Source of the DNA: Albidovulum aestuarii
GTDB lineage: Bacteria > Pseudomonadota > Alphaproteobacteria > Rhodobacterales > Rhodobacteraceae
Assembly (NCBI RefSeq): GCF_029961185.1
Contig: NZ_JASBQQ010000001.1
Coordinates: 372,001-436,000 of the forward strand
Length of the DNA: 64,000 nt
Direction: 5' to 3'
Shown: positions 32,730 to 42,599 of the stretch, piece after piece
Position numbering within the stretch: the first letter of the stretch is position 1
Layout of the letters: each line of letters starts with the position of its first letter
Notes under the pieces: generated by a model
What the model was told of the DNA's origin: nothing
The model's database searches: none
Seen by the model: only the letters and a program-made list of their open reading frames with translations
Made by a program: the position numbers and the translations under genes

Positions 32730-33632
32730 GTGAAACTCTTCACTGGCACACCACTGTCGAAATTCTCCGATCCGTCGGCAAAGCCGGACGCCCGCGGTAG
32801 TGGTGCCAGCCCGGCTGAAATGGCGGCCGCCGCCAAGACCCCGCCCGCGAATACGTCGAAGCTGCGTATCGTCCCGATCCCGCGTCTTGCGGCAGGTGGG
32901 CGCTGGCGGGTCGAAGCGATGCGGTCCTATTCCGAACCGCTTTTGTTGTGGTTCACCCGAGGACAGGGGCGCATCACGGTAAATGGGGTCACCCGCGGCT
33001 ACGGCGCGCATAATGCGATCTTTATCCCGGCCGGTGTCATGCATGGCTACGACGTTGGCAGCCAGTGCTACGGGACAGCCGTATTCTTCGGGCGCTCCAC
33101 CGATCTTTCCCTGCCCGACGTGCCTCATCATCTGCGCATCCGTGATGTTGGACCGCAGGCGGAACTTTCGGGACTGATCGACAATGTCCAGCGCGAGCTG
33201 GACAGCGGCAAGCCCGGCGCTGAACGTGCCGCCCATCACCATCTCGGCCTCCTTGGCGTCTGGCTTGAGAGACAGGTGGAGATCGCCAAGGCGGATGCGA
33301 AAAAGCCCGGCGCTGCAGCTAGGCTGGCCGTGCGCTATGCCGAACTGCTCGAACGCGACTTCCGGAGCGGGAAGGGCGTGGCCGAATACGCCCGTGAACT
33401 GGGTGTCACTCCGACCCATCTGACGCGGGTTTGCAATCAGAGCTGCGGCCGTTCCGCCTCGGACTTGCTGCATGACAGGGTGATATTCGAAGCGCGACTG
33501 CTTCTAACTGAAACGCGAATGCCAATCTCGCGCGTCTCGCAGGAGCTTGGCTTCACGTCTGCCGCCTATTTCACACGGGCGTTTCAACACCGCACAGGCA
33601 AGACACCGTCGGCATTCCGCAAAGCCGGCTGA
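32730..33632 (+). CDS. AraC-family transcriptional regulator
   Basis: The 300-residue protein has an N-terminal cupin sensor ([32 protein letters not shown]) and a C-terminal double helix-turn-helix of AraC type ([19 protein letters not shown], then [32 protein letters not shown]). GTG 32730, preceded by GAGGA, is the likely start. It lies just upstream of an oligopeptide-type ABC importer on the same strand, so control of that importer is the simplest guess. Its ligand is unknown. Confidence 0.9.
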   Translation: MKLFTGTPLSKFSDPSAKPDARGSGASPAEMAAAAKTPPANTSKLRIVPIPRLAAGGRWRVEAMRSYSEPLLLWFTRGQGRITVNGVTRGYGAHNAIFIPAGVMHGYDVGSQCYGTAVFFGRSTDLSLPDVPHHLRIRDVGPQAELSGLIDNVQRELDSGKPGAERAAHHHLGLLGVWLERQVEIAKADAKKPGAAARLAVRYAELLERDFRSGKGVAEYARELGVTPTHLTRVCNQSCGRSASDLLHDRVIFEARLLLTETRMPISRVSQELGFTSAAYFTRAFQHRTGKTPSAFRKAG

Positions 33633-33835
33633 AGACTGGTTCAGCCAAACTGAACTTCGGCGCCGAACTGGTCGGCAATGTCGTAAAATTTCCGAAAGTG
33701 ACGGAATCCGGCGTTGACGCAGAGGCAAAAACCGGGCGCAATGCTTCGGTGAGTAATTTCGTTGCGCATGGGGGGCCGGTATCCGACCGGTCGTTGCCGC
33801 AGCGGAATAAAAAAAGTCACGCAGGGAGAAAAAGC

Positions 33836-35479
33836 ATGACAAAGCACTTCACGCCGGATGTCCATCCGGCGGCCAAACGTTACGCCGATGAAGTTCGCGA
33901 CGGTACGCTGAGCCGCCGCGAATTCCTGACCCGGGCCTCTGCGCTTGGTGTCAGTTCGGCTGCCGCCTACGGCCTTCTCGGCCTCGCAGCGCCGCAACAA
34001 GCGCGCGCCCAGACGATGGGTGGCACGATCCGTTGCCAGTTGGAAACCAAAGCACAGAAAGACCCGCGCACCTGGGACTGGTCTGAATACGCCAACTTCG
34101 GTCGTGGCTGGCTCGACTATCTGGTCGAGTACAACAGCGACGGCAGCCTGCGCGGCATGCTGCTGGAAAGCTGGGAAGTGAACGAGGACGCCACCGAATA
34201 CACGCTGAAGGTCCGTCAGGGCGTCAAGTGGAACAATGGCGACGACTTCACCGCCGCCGATGTGGCCAACAACATCACCCGCTGGTGCGACGGCAATGTC
34301 GAAGGCAACTCCATGGCCGCGCGCATGGGCGCGCTCGTGGATGGTGAGTCCAAGATGGTGCGCGACGGCGGGATTACGGTGGTCGACGATCACACCGTCA
34401 AGCTGACGCTTCCGTCGCCTGATATCACGATCATGGTCGGCATGGCGGACTATCCGGCTGCCGTGGTGCACTCGTCCTTTGACGGCGGCGACCCCTCGGC
34501 CAATCCGATCGGCACCGGCCCCTATATTCCGGAATCGAATGAGGTCGGCGTCAAGCAGGTTCTGGTCCGCAACCCGGACCACACCTGGTGGGGCACCGAG
34601 GTCTATGGCGGGCCGTATCTCGACCGGATCGAATATATCGATCTCGGCACCGATCCGTCCTCGTTCCTCGCTGCGGCAGAGGCCGAAGAGATCGACATGC
34701 TGCACCGCACCGACGGTGATTTCGTCGACATCTTCGACAGCATCGGCTGGACCAAGTCCGAAGCGGTAACATCGGCGACGCTCGCCGTGCGCTTCAACCA
34801 GGACGCGGAGCTTTACAAGGATGTGAATGTCCGCAGGGCGCTGCAGATGGCGGTGGACAACGCGGTGGTTCTGGAGCTTGGTTATGCCAATCTCGGCAGC
34901 CCGGCCGAAAACCACCATGTCTGCCCGATCCATCCGGAATATGCCGAACTGCCGCCGCTGGTGGTCGATCCGGCAAAAGCGAAAGAGATGATCGACGCGG
35001 CCGGCCATGCCGATACCGAGTTCGAGCTGATCTCGATCGACGACGCCTGGCAGGCCAACTCCTGCGACGCGGTTGCGGCACAGATGCGGGACGCCGGTAT
35101 CAACATCAAACGGACGATCCTGCCCGGCTCGACCTTCTGGAACGACTGGGCCAAGTATCCGTTCTCGGCCACCGAGTGGAACATGCGCCCGCTTGGCGTG
35201 CAGGTCCTGGCGCTCGCCTACAGGTCGGGCGTGGCCTGGAACGAAACCGCCTATGCCAGCGCCGAGTTCGATGCGCTTCTCGACGAAGCCATGGCGATTG
35301 CCGATGCCGATGCGCGGCGCGAGGTGATGGCGAAGATCGAGAAGCTGATGCAGGACGACGGCGTGCTGATCCAGCCCTACTGGCGGAACGTCTATCGCCA
35401 CTTCCGTGAGAACGTGAAGGGCGCGGAGATGCACCCCACCTTCGAGCATCACCACTACAAGTGGTCGATCGAGGCCTGA
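33836..35479 (+). CDS. ABC importer substrate-binding protein, oligopeptide class
   Basis: This is a family 5 (DppA/OppA-like) periplasmic binding protein of 547 residues. It has a twin-arginine signal ([14 protein letters not shown], cleavage after ARA) instead of a Sec signal, implying folding before export. The two lobes are marked by [19 protein letters not shown] and [17 protein letters not shown] ribosome site supports ATG 33836. It is the first gene of the importer and is separated from the permeases by a terminator hairpin. The ligand may be a peptide, an opine or another small solute; I cannot tell. Confidence 0.92.
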   Translation: MTKHFTPDVHPAAKRYADEVRDGTLSRREFLTRASALGVSSAAAYGLLGLAAPQQARAQTMGGTIRCQLETKAQKDPRTWDWSEYANFGRGWLDYLVEYNSDGSLRGMLLESWEVNEDATEYTLKVRQGVKWNNGDDFTAADVANNITRWCDGNVEGNSMAARMGALVDGESKMVRDGGITVVDDHTVKLTLPSPDITIMVGMADYPAAVVHSSFDGGDPSANPIGTGPYIPESNEVGVKQVLVRNPDHTWWGTEVYGGPYLDRIEYIDLGTDPSSFLAAAEAEEIDMLHRTDGDFVDIFDSIGWTKSEAVTSATLAVRFNQDAELYKDVNVRRALQMAVDNAVVLELGYANLGSPAENHHVCPIHPEYAELPPLVVDPAKAKEMIDAAGHADTEFELISIDDAWQANSCDAVAAQMRDAGINIKRTILPGSTFWNDWAKYPFSATEWNMRPLGVQVLALAYRSGVAWNETAYASAEFDALLDEAMAIADADARREVMAKIEKLMQDDGVLIQPYWRNVYRHFRENVKGAEMHPTFEHHHYKWSIEA

Positions 35480-35490
35480 TCGGTCTTAGT

Positions 35491-35524
35491 GCGGCGTGCG
35501 GAGTTCATCCGCGCGCCGCTTTTT
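35491..35524 (+). terminator. Intra-operon terminator after the binding-protein gene
   Basis: A 12-base stem, GCGGCGTGCGGA against TCCGCGCGCCGC with one G-T pair and a five-base loop, is followed by TTTTT. It lies 11 bases after the binding-protein stop and 66 bases before the first permease. Partial read-through would give more binding protein than permease. Confidence 0.85.
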
Positions 35525-35589
35525 GTTGACGTGACAGCCCACGCACTCCAACCTGCCCCTACGTTCTTTGGGGGGAAGGACATGAAAAA

Positions 35590-36633
35590 ATGCTGATATT
35601 CCTGCTCCGGCGGCTGTTGACGATGGTCCTGACAGCCCTCTGCCTGACGTTCGTCGTCTTCTTTCTGACGAACCTGCCACCAAACCTTGAAAAGCTCGCC
35701 AAGACTGAGGCAGGCAGCCGCATCACCGACGAAGAGGTGCAAAGCTGGCTCGACAAGAACGGGCACGGCAGCCCGCTGCTGGTTCGCTACGGTGAATGGC
35801 TCGGCGTCATTCCCGGCTGGACGCGCGAGGAAAATGGGGTCACGACGGGCCGCTGTATACAACGCGGACAGGACCCGGAGACCGCGTCAAGTTTCTGTGG
35901 CGTTCTGCAGGGGAAATGGGGTTTCTCCTCGGTCTTCAAGGACGAGGTGTCGACCATTGTCGGCACAAGGCTGTCGCTGACAGGCATTCTCATGTTCTGG
36001 GTCATGGTCGTGATGGTGCCCGTCTCGCTGATCATCGGCGTCCTGGCGGGCATGCGCGAGGGGTCGAAGCTTGACCGGTCGCTCTCCACCTTCTCCATCG
36101 CCACGACGGCAACGCCGGAATATGTCTCGGGCGTTATCCTGATCGCGGTCTTCGCCTCATCCATGTTCGGGCTGAAATGGTTCAAGGGCACGGCATCGAG
36201 CGCGATGGACGGCATCACGTTTGAAAACTTCTTCCTGCCGGTCATCACCATCGCGCTTTACGGCATCGGCTATATCGCCCGGATGACCCGCGCGTCGATG
36301 ACCGAGGTCATGACCGCGCAGTACATCCGCACTGCAAGGCTGAAAGGCGTGTCATTCCGCAACGTTGTGATGAAACACGCTCTCAGAAACGCACTGATCG
36401 CCCCCTTCACGGTCATCATGTTGCAATTCCCGTGGCTTCTGAACGGCGTCGTCATTGTCGAGACCTTGTTCAACTACAAGGGCTTCGGCTGGACGCTCGT
36501 CTCGGCGGCCGGCAACAACGACATCGACCTCCTGCTGGGCTGTTCGGTCGTCGCCGTCTTCGTGGTTCTGGTCACCCAGCTTATATCCGACATCGGCTAT
36601 GTCTTCCTGAACCCACGCATCCGGATATCCTGA
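35590..36633 (+). CDS. ABC importer permease, DppB type
   Basis: The 347-residue protein has the N-terminal helix LIFLLRRLLTMVLTALCLTFVVFFL characteristic of DppB permeases (in two parts: LIFLLRRLL, FVVFFLTNLPP), five further membrane segments, and the ATPase-contacting EAA loop around IRTARLKGVSFRNVVMKHALRNALI. A roughly 70-residue periplasmic loop after the first helix carries two cysteines (GRCIQRG and SFCGVL). It lies 13 bases ahead of the second permease. Confidence 0.93.
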   Translation: MLIFLLRRLLTMVLTALCLTFVVFFLTNLPPNLEKLAKTEAGSRITDEEVQSWLDKNGHGSPLLVRYGEWLGVIPGWTREENGVTTGRCIQRGQDPETASSFCGVLQGKWGFSSVFKDEVSTIVGTRLSLTGILMFWVMVVMVPVSLIIGVLAGMREGSKLDRSLSTFSIATTATPEYVSGVILIAVFASSMFGLKWFKGTASSAMDGITFENFFLPVITIALYGIGYIARMTRASMTEVMTAQYIRTARLKGVSFRNVVMKHALRNALIAPFTVIMLQFPWLLNGVVIVETLFNYKGFGWTLVSAAGNNDIDLLLGCSVVAVFVVLVTQLISDIGYVFLNPRIRIS

Positions 36634-36646
36634 GGAGGAACTGACA

Positions 36647-38074
36647 ATGGACCCGTTAACCTGGACCGGCGCCCTTTCCGTCCTCAACCCGGTCACCATC
36701 GCCATCGCAGCCGCCTTCGCGCTTGCCATCATCGCCCAAATCGCCCTGTCGTTCGTCGCGCCAGAACCGACCATCGTGGCCAATCCCGATGGTACGGTCG
36801 CCGCGCGTGGCGGGGCCTACGGGACAAGCGAAAAGGCCGTGCGCTGGCTTTTCCTCGCCCTTGTGGTGCTCGCGGTGGTTTACCTTCTGGCGGGCGTCGT
36901 CATGCCCTATGGCAAAGTTGGCATCATCGGCGGGCTGGCCAAGCGTTTCTTGCCGGTCTGGCTGTCGCTGATCGTGCTGTATGCCGTCTCCATCCGCTAC
37001 AAACGGCGGCTGGGCCTATATGGCAAGCTCTTCGATTCGACCATCGGCATGATCGGTTTCGCCATCGTCATGTTCTGGGTCTTCTCGGCGATCTTCGCCA
37101 CCACGATCGCGACCCATGACGTCCTCAGCCAGATCAGCCAGATGAAGAACAAGGTGCCCGGCACCCCTACCCCGGACGATATGGGCTGGTATCTGCTCGG
37201 TGGTGATCATCTGGGCCGCGATGTCTTCAGCCGGGTTGTCCTCGGCAGCCGCATCGTGGTGCAGATCGCGCCGCTGGCGACGCTCTTTGCCTTCATGGTG
37301 GGGATCACGCTGGGCCTTCCGGCAGGATACTATGGCGGCAAGCTCGACACGTTCCTCTCGTTTCTCGCCAACCTCATCCTTGCTTTCCCGGTAATCCTTC
37401 TCTTCTACCTGCTGGTGACCCCGGAAATCGTCGCAACCGGCATGCCGCAATATATGGCGATGGTGCTCTTCCTCTTTCCCATCGTCTTCCTGCTGGTGCT
37501 GGTCAATTCGCGCTACTATGTGGTGCCCGCTCTGCGGAACAAGATGATGACGATCATCGCGGTGATCGGCGGCTATCTTTACCTGTCGCTCGTAGGTGAG
37601 GTTGGCACCAAGGTGGCGGTCCTGCCCAACATGCTGGACCTGATCCATGTGCCGGGCAATATCCTGATCGTCTTCGTCTCGGTCGTCTTCGTGAACTCGC
37701 CCACCGTCTTCCGTATTGTGCGCGGCATCGTTCTGGACGTGAAGACACGGGACTATGTCTCGGCCGCGCAGACCCGTGGCGAGCGGCCCTGGTACATCAT
37801 GCTGTGGGAGATCCTGCCTAACGCGCGCGGGCCGCTGATCGTCGATTTCTGCCTGAGGATCGGCTATACGACGATCCTTCTGGGTACCCTCGGCTTCTTC
37901 GGCCTCGGCCTTAGCCCCGAAAGCCCTGACTGGGGCTCGACGATCAACGCAGGCCGTAAGCTGATGACGGTCGCGCAGCACCCCGCCATCGTACCCGCGC
38001 TCGCGCTGATGAGCCTCGTTCTGGGCCTCAACCTTCTGGCCGATGGCCTGCGCGAAGAAAGCCTCAGGGATTAA
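36647..38074 (+). CDS. ABC importer permease, DppC type, enlarged
   Basis: This is the DppC-like partner, with GGDHLGRDVFSRVVLGSRI, GLPAGYYGG, the EAA loop YVSAAQTRGERPWYIMLWEILPNA and the ending GLNLLADGLRE. At 475 residues it is much longer than the usual 280-320. The extra length lies mainly in an N-terminal block of about 125 residues with three or four additional hydrophobic segments, and in an insertion after LLFYLLVTPEI. GGAGGAA precedes ATG 36647. The extension suggests a subfamily with more membrane helices. Confidence 0.92.
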   Translation: MDPLTWTGALSVLNPVTIAIAAAFALAIIAQIALSFVAPEPTIVANPDGTVAARGGAYGTSEKAVRWLFLALVVLAVVYLLAGVVMPYGKVGIIGGLAKRFLPVWLSLIVLYAVSIRYKRRLGLYGKLFDSTIGMIGFAIVMFWVFSAIFATTIATHDVLSQISQMKNKVPGTPTPDDMGWYLLGGDHLGRDVFSRVVLGSRIVVQIAPLATLFAFMVGITLGLPAGYYGGKLDTFLSFLANLILAFPVILLFYLLVTPEIVATGMPQYMAMVLFLFPIVFLLVLVNSRYYVVPALRNKMMTIIAVIGGYLYLSLVGEVGTKVAVLPNMLDLIHVPGNILIVFVSVVFVNSPTVFRIVRGIVLDVKTRDYVSAAQTRGERPWYIMLWEILPNARGPLIVDFCLRIGYTTILLGTLGFFGLGLSPESPDWGSTINAGRKLMTVAQHPAIVPALALMSLVLGLNLLADGLREESLRD

Positions 38075-38086
38075 GGGAGACGGAAT

Positions 38087-40171
38087 ATGACCAAATGGGA
38101 CTATGACGGCCCGATCCTTGAGATCGAGAACCTCTCGATCAGCTTCTTCACCCGGCTGAGGGAAATCCCGGCGGTGATGGATTTCTCCTGTACCGTTCAA
38201 CCCGGCGAAGCCATGGGCCTCGTCGGGGAATCCGGGTGCGGCAAATCCACCGTCGCGCTCGCCGTGATGCGCGATCTGGGCAAGAACGGCCGTATCGTGG
38301 GCGGCACGATCAAGTTCAAGGGCCGCGACCTGACGACGATGAGCGAGGAGGATCTGCGCGACATCCGCGGATCGGAGATCGCGATGATCTATCAGGAACC
38401 GATGGCCTCGCTGAATCCGGCGATGAAGATCGGCAAACAACTGATGGAAGTGCCGATGATCCATGAGGGGACATCGGCGGAAGAGGCCTATCAGCGCGCC
38501 TTGGAGGTCGTAACCGACGTGCGCCTGCCGGATCCCGAGCGGATCCTGAAAAGCTATCCGCACCAGCTTTCGGGCGGGCAGCAGCAACGGATCGTCATCG
38601 CCATGGCGCTGATGTCGAAGCCCGCCCTGCTGATCCTCGACGAACCCACGACCGCGCTTGACGTTACGGTCGAGGCGGCCGTCGTCGACCTCGTGAAGGA
38701 CCTCGGCAAGAAATACGGCACCTCGATGCTCTTCATCTCGCACAATCTCGGTCTGGTGCTCGACACCTGCAACCGGCTTTGCGTGATGTATTCGGGCGAG
38801 GCGGTGGAGACGGGCTCGATCAAGGATGTCTTCGACAAGATGCAGCATCCCTATACACAGGCTCTCTTCCGTTCGATCCCGCTACCGGGGGCGGACAAGA
38901 ACGCGCAGCCCCTGATCGCCATTCCGGGCAACTTCCCCTTGCCGCATGAACGCCCCAACGGCTGCAACTTCGGCCCCCGCTGCGACTACTTCGCCGCCGG
39001 GCGCTGCGATGCGGGCGATATCAAGATGCGGAACGTGCCGGGCGATGACCGTCACGATACGCGCTGCCTGAAAGTCGACGAGATCGACTGGAAAGCCCCG
39101 CCACAGGTTGCGGCCAAGGCCGAAAAGACCCCGATCGGCGATGTGGTCCTGAAGATGGACGATCTGCGCAAGTATTACGAGGTCAGCGCCAATGCACTCT
39201 TCGGCGGTGGCGACAGGAAGGTCGTCAAGGCCAACGAGACGCTGAGTTTCGAGGCGCATGAGGGCGAAACGCTCGCTATCGTCGGCGAGAGCGGTTGCGG
39301 CAAGTCCACCTTCGCCAAGGTGCTGATGGGTCTGGAAACGGCAACGGCCGGTAAGATCCTGCTGCACAATCACGAGATTCAGGACACGCCGATCGAAAAC
39401 CGGTCGACCGAGACAATTTCAAGCGTACAGATGGTGTTCCAGAACCCGTTCGACACGCTCAATCCGTCGATGACGGTCGGACGTCAGATCATCCGCGCAC
39501 TGGAGATTTTCGGCGAAGGCAACTCCGACAAGGAACGCGAAGAGCGGATGCTGGAACTGCTCGATCTGGTGAAACTGCCGCGCGCCTTCGCCGAACGGAT
39601 GCCGCGCCAGCTTTCCGGCGGGCAGAAGCAGCGCGTGGGAATCGCCCGGGCCTTCGCGGGCGGGGCCAAGATCGTCGTGGCGGACGAACCGGTCTCGGCG
39701 CTCGACGTGTCGGTTCAGGCCGCTGTCACGGACCTCCTGATGGAGATCCAGCGCGAGAACAAGACGACGCTTCTCTTCATCAGCCACGACCTCTCCATCG
39801 TGCGCTATCTCAGCGACCGGGTGATGGTGATGTATCTCGGCCATGTGGTGGAACTTGGCACGACCGATCAGGTCTTCTCGCCGCCCTACCACCCCTATAC
39901 CGAGGCGCTCCTCTCGGCGGTGCCCATCGCCGACACCCGCGTGGAGAAAAAGCGCATCGTGCTGGAAGGCGACATTCCCTCGGCGATGAACCCGCCGCCG
40001 GGCTGCCCGTTCCAGACCCGCTGCCGCTGGAAGTCCAAGGTTCCGGGCGGGCTTTGCGAAAAGGACGTGCCACCGGTCCAGACGCTGTCGAACGGACATC
40101 AGATCAAATGCCATCTATCGTCGGCCGAGTTCGACCATATGGAACCGGTAATCAAGATCGCGGCCGAGTAA
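38087..40171 (+). CDS. Fused ABC importer ATPase (DppD-DppF type)
   Basis: The 694-residue protein fuses both ATPase domains of an oligopeptide importer. The first has Walker A GESGCGKST (47-55), signature LSGGQQQR and Walker B LLILDEP. The second has Walker A at residues 400-408, LSGGQKQR and IVVADEP. Each half ends in an oligopeptide-type C-terminal domain with a cysteine cluster (CNFGPRCDYFAAGRC, CPFQTRCRWKS), which in relatives may bind an iron-sulfur cluster. The last 20 bases overlap the convergent acetyltransferase-like gene. Confidence 0.95.
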   Translation: MTKWDYDGPILEIENLSISFFTRLREIPAVMDFSCTVQPGEAMGLVGESGCGKSTVALAVMRDLGKNGRIVGGTIKFKGRDLTTMSEEDLRDIRGSEIAMIYQEPMASLNPAMKIGKQLMEVPMIHEGTSAEEAYQRALEVVTDVRLPDPERILKSYPHQLSGGQQQRIVIAMALMSKPALLILDEPTTALDVTVEAAVVDLVKDLGKKYGTSMLFISHNLGLVLDTCNRLCVMYSGEAVETGSIKDVFDKMQHPYTQALFRSIPLPGADKNAQPLIAIPGNFPLPHERPNGCNFGPRCDYFAAGRCDAGDIKMRNVPGDDRHDTRCLKVDEIDWKAPPQVAAKAEKTPIGDVVLKMDDLRKYYEVSANALFGGGDRKVVKANETLSFEAHEGETLAIVGESGCGKSTFAKVLMGLETATAGKILLHNHEIQDTPIENRSTETISSVQMVFQNPFDTLNPSMTVGRQIIRALEIFGEGNSDKEREERMLELLDLVKLPRAFAERMPRQLSGGQKQRVGIARAFAGGAKIVVADEPVSALDVSVQAAVTDLLMEIQRENKTTLLFISHDLSIVRYLSDRVMVMYLGHVVELGTTDQVFSPPYHPYTEALLSAVPIADTRVEKKRIVLEGDIPSAMNPPPGCPFQTRCRWKSKVPGGLCEKDVPPVQTLSNGHQIKCHLSSAEFDHMEPVIKIAAE

Positions 40172-41063
40172 GGGCAGGCAGGACAAGCATCGTGGCGCCT
40201 AAGGGCGTCACGGTTGCACCGCTGCCGATCTTGAACCGGGCGAGGCCAGGTGCGGCCTTCTCATTCACATCGCCAAGATCGAGCATCCGATAACCCTGCA
40301 AGCGCAGGTCGCGGATCACATGCCAGAGAAGAAACTGATGGGCGTTCAACCGCCGCCCCTCGCCCCCTGACCAGCCGATGTGATAATTCGCCCCGGGTCG
40401 GTGCAACAGGACGAGCATCGTCGCAATCGTTCGGTCGCGCTTGCGTGCCTCGTAAAGGATCGCGCCCTCAGGATCTGCCGACAGCCAACCAGATGTGAAT
40501 GACGGTGGCAGGGCCCGATAACAGAGTCGTTGTTGCTGTTCGGCTTCTTTGGTCAGGAGCCCGGCAAGATGCGCTGCGTCCGGAACCGATTGCCGGACGG
40601 ATATCCCCTCCCCCTCGGCCCGCACCAGCCGGTTACGCCACTTCCCGCCAAATCCGGCGCGGATCGCCGCTGGATCAGGGCGAAGGTCGATCATCGCCTC
40701 ATGCCGCGGTGCGACAAGCGGAATGCACCCCAGACCCCGCAGGGCGGTGTCCGGCGTCACGATCATGATCCCCGCACCACGCGCAAGCGCCCGCAGCGCA
40801 CGGACCGCGACTTCGGGCGCAACCGGCTCCAGCCAGACCGGTCCCCGGCTGAGCAACGTCAACCGCAAGGGTCCAATCCGCCTGGAAACGACTTGTGCAA
40901 GACCGACCCGTCGCCCCGCGACGATGATTTCGGCACGGCGAACCGTTCTCCCGTGCGCACTCAACACCGATCCATAGGTCCAGTGCTGTTGCATAGGCAG
41001 CGGCAGCGCTACCGTGGCCTCGCTCCACCCCTGCCGGGCAATCCTGTCCCAAACGATCTGCAT
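40152..41063 (-). CDS. FemAB/GNAT-like acyltransferase of unknown substrate
   Basis: The 303-residue protein resembles the double-GNAT proteins of the FemAB / BioF2-like acetyltransferase group. It has QQHWTYGSVLSAHGR, GKWRNRLVRAEGEGI, ILYEARKRDRTIATMLVL and a C-terminal DLGDVNEKAAPGLARFKIG. Such proteins transfer aminoacyl or acyl groups to cell-envelope or polysaccharide acceptors; the substrate here is unknown. Its stop overlaps the ABC ATPase gene by 20 bases in convergent orientation. Confidence 0.7.
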   Translation of the reverse strand: MQIVWDRIARQGWSEATVALPLPMQQHWTYGSVLSAHGRTVRRAEIIVAGRRVGLAQVVSRRIGPLRLTLLSRGPVWLEPVAPEVAVRALRALARGAGIMIVTPDTALRGLGCIPLVAPRHEAMIDLRPDPAAIRAGFGGKWRNRLVRAEGEGISVRQSVPDAAHLAGLLTKEAEQQQRLCYRALPPSFTSGWLSADPEGAILYEARKRDRTIATMLVLLHRPGANYHIGWSGGEGRRLNAHQFLLWHVIRDLRLQGYRMLDLGDVNEKAAPGLARFKIGSGATVTPLGATMLVLPALTRPRS

Positions 41064-41247
41064 CCCGACATTTGATCGTCCGGAACCTAACGTCGTGCTA
41101 ATGATGCCGAATGTTCGCGTGATACCATTTTACAGCAACACATGGCGCTCATGCCCGGGCGCCGCCGCCGAAGTCGCGCCGCACTTGATACTCCTCCCGG
41201 ATTGGGCATAACAGACGGGGAATCCAGCCAGGAGATTGCACAGTCTG

Positions 41248-42207
41248 ATGCCGGCATCCCTTTCCCTTGTGGTCGACATCGGCGGCACCAATACCCGCGT
41301 CGCGCTGGCGCAGGGTGCCAGAGTTGACCGTACAACGATCCGGCGTTTTGCGAACGCCGAGTATCCGGGATTGAGCGAGATTTTGTCGACCTATCTCGCC
41401 GCAGCCAATAGGCCGGTCTGTGCTGGCGTCTGCGTCGCGGTTGCCGGTCCCATCGACAACGGCGTTGCACGAATGACCAATCTCGACTGGAGCATAGACA
41501 GTGACACCGTTCGGGCAGCGACGCAGGCCAAACATGTCGCGATCCTGAATGACCTTCAGGCCCAAGGCCATGCACTTGGCCATATCGAGCAAAACAGCCT
41601 CGTACCGCTGATTGAAGCAACAGAGCGCCCCGGAGCATCGCAGCTGGTGATCGGTGTCGGCACCGGCTTCAACGCCGCCCCGGTTGTCGACCAGGCCGGG
41701 TACAGGACCGTTGCGCCGGCCGAATGCGGACAGATCAGCTTGCCCGTGCAAAACGAGGACGATCTGAGGTTGATGCGCTTTGTCTCCTCAAACCAGGGCT
41801 TTGCCTGTGTCGAGGATGCGTTGTCGGGGCGTGGCCTGGAACGGCTTTTCGCCTTTCACGCGCACGAGGCGGATCAGAGCCGGACCCTGGATGCAGCGTC
41901 GATCATGAAGGCATTGGCAACCAGAGAGGATTCCGTGGCCGAGGCCACCGGGCGAAGCTTTGTCAGGCTGCTCGGCGCGGTCTCTGGCGATCTGGCACTG
42001 GGATATCTTCCTTTTGGCGGCATATTTTTGATCGGCGGCGTCGCCCGGGCATTCGCGCCGCACTACCAGCGCTTCGGTCTAGCCGAAGCGTTCCGCAACA
42101 AGGGCCGTTTTGCCGCATTCATGCAGAATTTTTCGGTAGCACTGGTCGAAGACGACTATGCCGCACTCGAAGGTTGTGCACGGCACCTCGCTGCGACAGC
42201 CTCCTGA
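41248..42207 (+). CDS. glk: Glucokinase-family protein with altered active site
   Basis: The protein belongs to the bacterial glucokinase family. It has the phosphate-binding VVDIGGTNTRVALA, VAVAGPID, NDLQAQ with the catalytic Asp102, GVGTGF and the adenosine motif FLIGGVARAF. In E. coli Glk the sugar-binding EGGH motif has Glu and His; here it is AECGQ (159-162), so Glu is kept and His is Gln162. Glucose phosphorylation is therefore likely but not certain. Of two possible starts I prefer ATG 41248, because TTG 41236 would leave no space after AGGAGA. With zwf-pgl-pgi it could feed the Entner-Doudoroff route. Confidence 0.75.
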   Translation: MPASLSLVVDIGGTNTRVALAQGARVDRTTIRRFANAEYPGLSEILSTYLAAANRPVCAGVCVAVAGPIDNGVARMTNLDWSIDSDTVRAATQAKHVAILNDLQAQGHALGHIEQNSLVPLIEATERPGASQLVIGVGTGFNAAPVVDQAGYRTVAPAECGQISLPVQNEDDLRLMRFVSSNQGFACVEDALSGRGLERLFAFHAHEADQSRTLDAASIMKALATREDSVAEATGRSFVRLLGAVSGDLALGYLPFGGIFLIGGVARAFAPHYQRFGLAEAFRNKGRFAAFMQNFSVALVEDDYAALEGCARHLAATAS

Positions 42208-42284
42208 TCCCACCGGCCGCATCAAGCCTATCTTAATACTTCGCGGCCTAGCCTACCCCGGCAGTTCCGACAAAGGGGAAGCCC

Positions 42285-42599
42285 GTGAACACTGATAGGA
42301 TAGACGGGCTGGACGGTAGGTTGACTCTGATCCTCGACCCCCGTCTCGATCTGCCGGCGGCCGGGCGCCTGCACGCGGCTTTGCTGGCACGTACGGGAAC
42401 ACCGTTGGAAATCGATGCGACCGCAGTGTCGCATCTCGGCGCACTCTGTTTGCAGGTTTTGCTCGCGGCAGCGCGAACCTGGAAGAAGGGCGGCGTTTCG
42501 CTGGTGATCAGACCAAGATCAGCACGGTTCGAGACCGCCCTGGATACATATGGTGTATCGCTGGACGACCTGCAGTCGGACCCGGCGGAGGCCGAGTGA
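42285..42599 (+). CDS. STAS-domain protein of the chemotaxis operon (CheS-like)
   Basis: The 104-residue protein is a single STAS domain: LTLILDPRLDLPAAGRLHAAL, then LEIDATAVSHLGALCLQVLLAAA and a C-terminal helix. Stand-alone STAS proteins act in partner switching. In Sinorhizobium meliloti a small protein encoded just before cheY1-cheA, CheS, assists dephosphorylation of CheY1, and the position here is the same. The start is GTG and its stop overlaps cheY by one base. Confidence 0.75.
   Translation: MNTDRIDGLDGRLTLILDPRLDLPAAGRLHAALLARTGTPLEIDATAVSHLGALCLQVLLAAARTWKKGGVSLVIRPRSARFETALDTYGVSLDDLQSDPAEAE

Noticed and set aside
33641-35455. 604-residue leftward frame opposite the binding-protein gene
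   Set aside because: Antisense shadow; the plus-strand protein has a Tat signal and a ribosome site.
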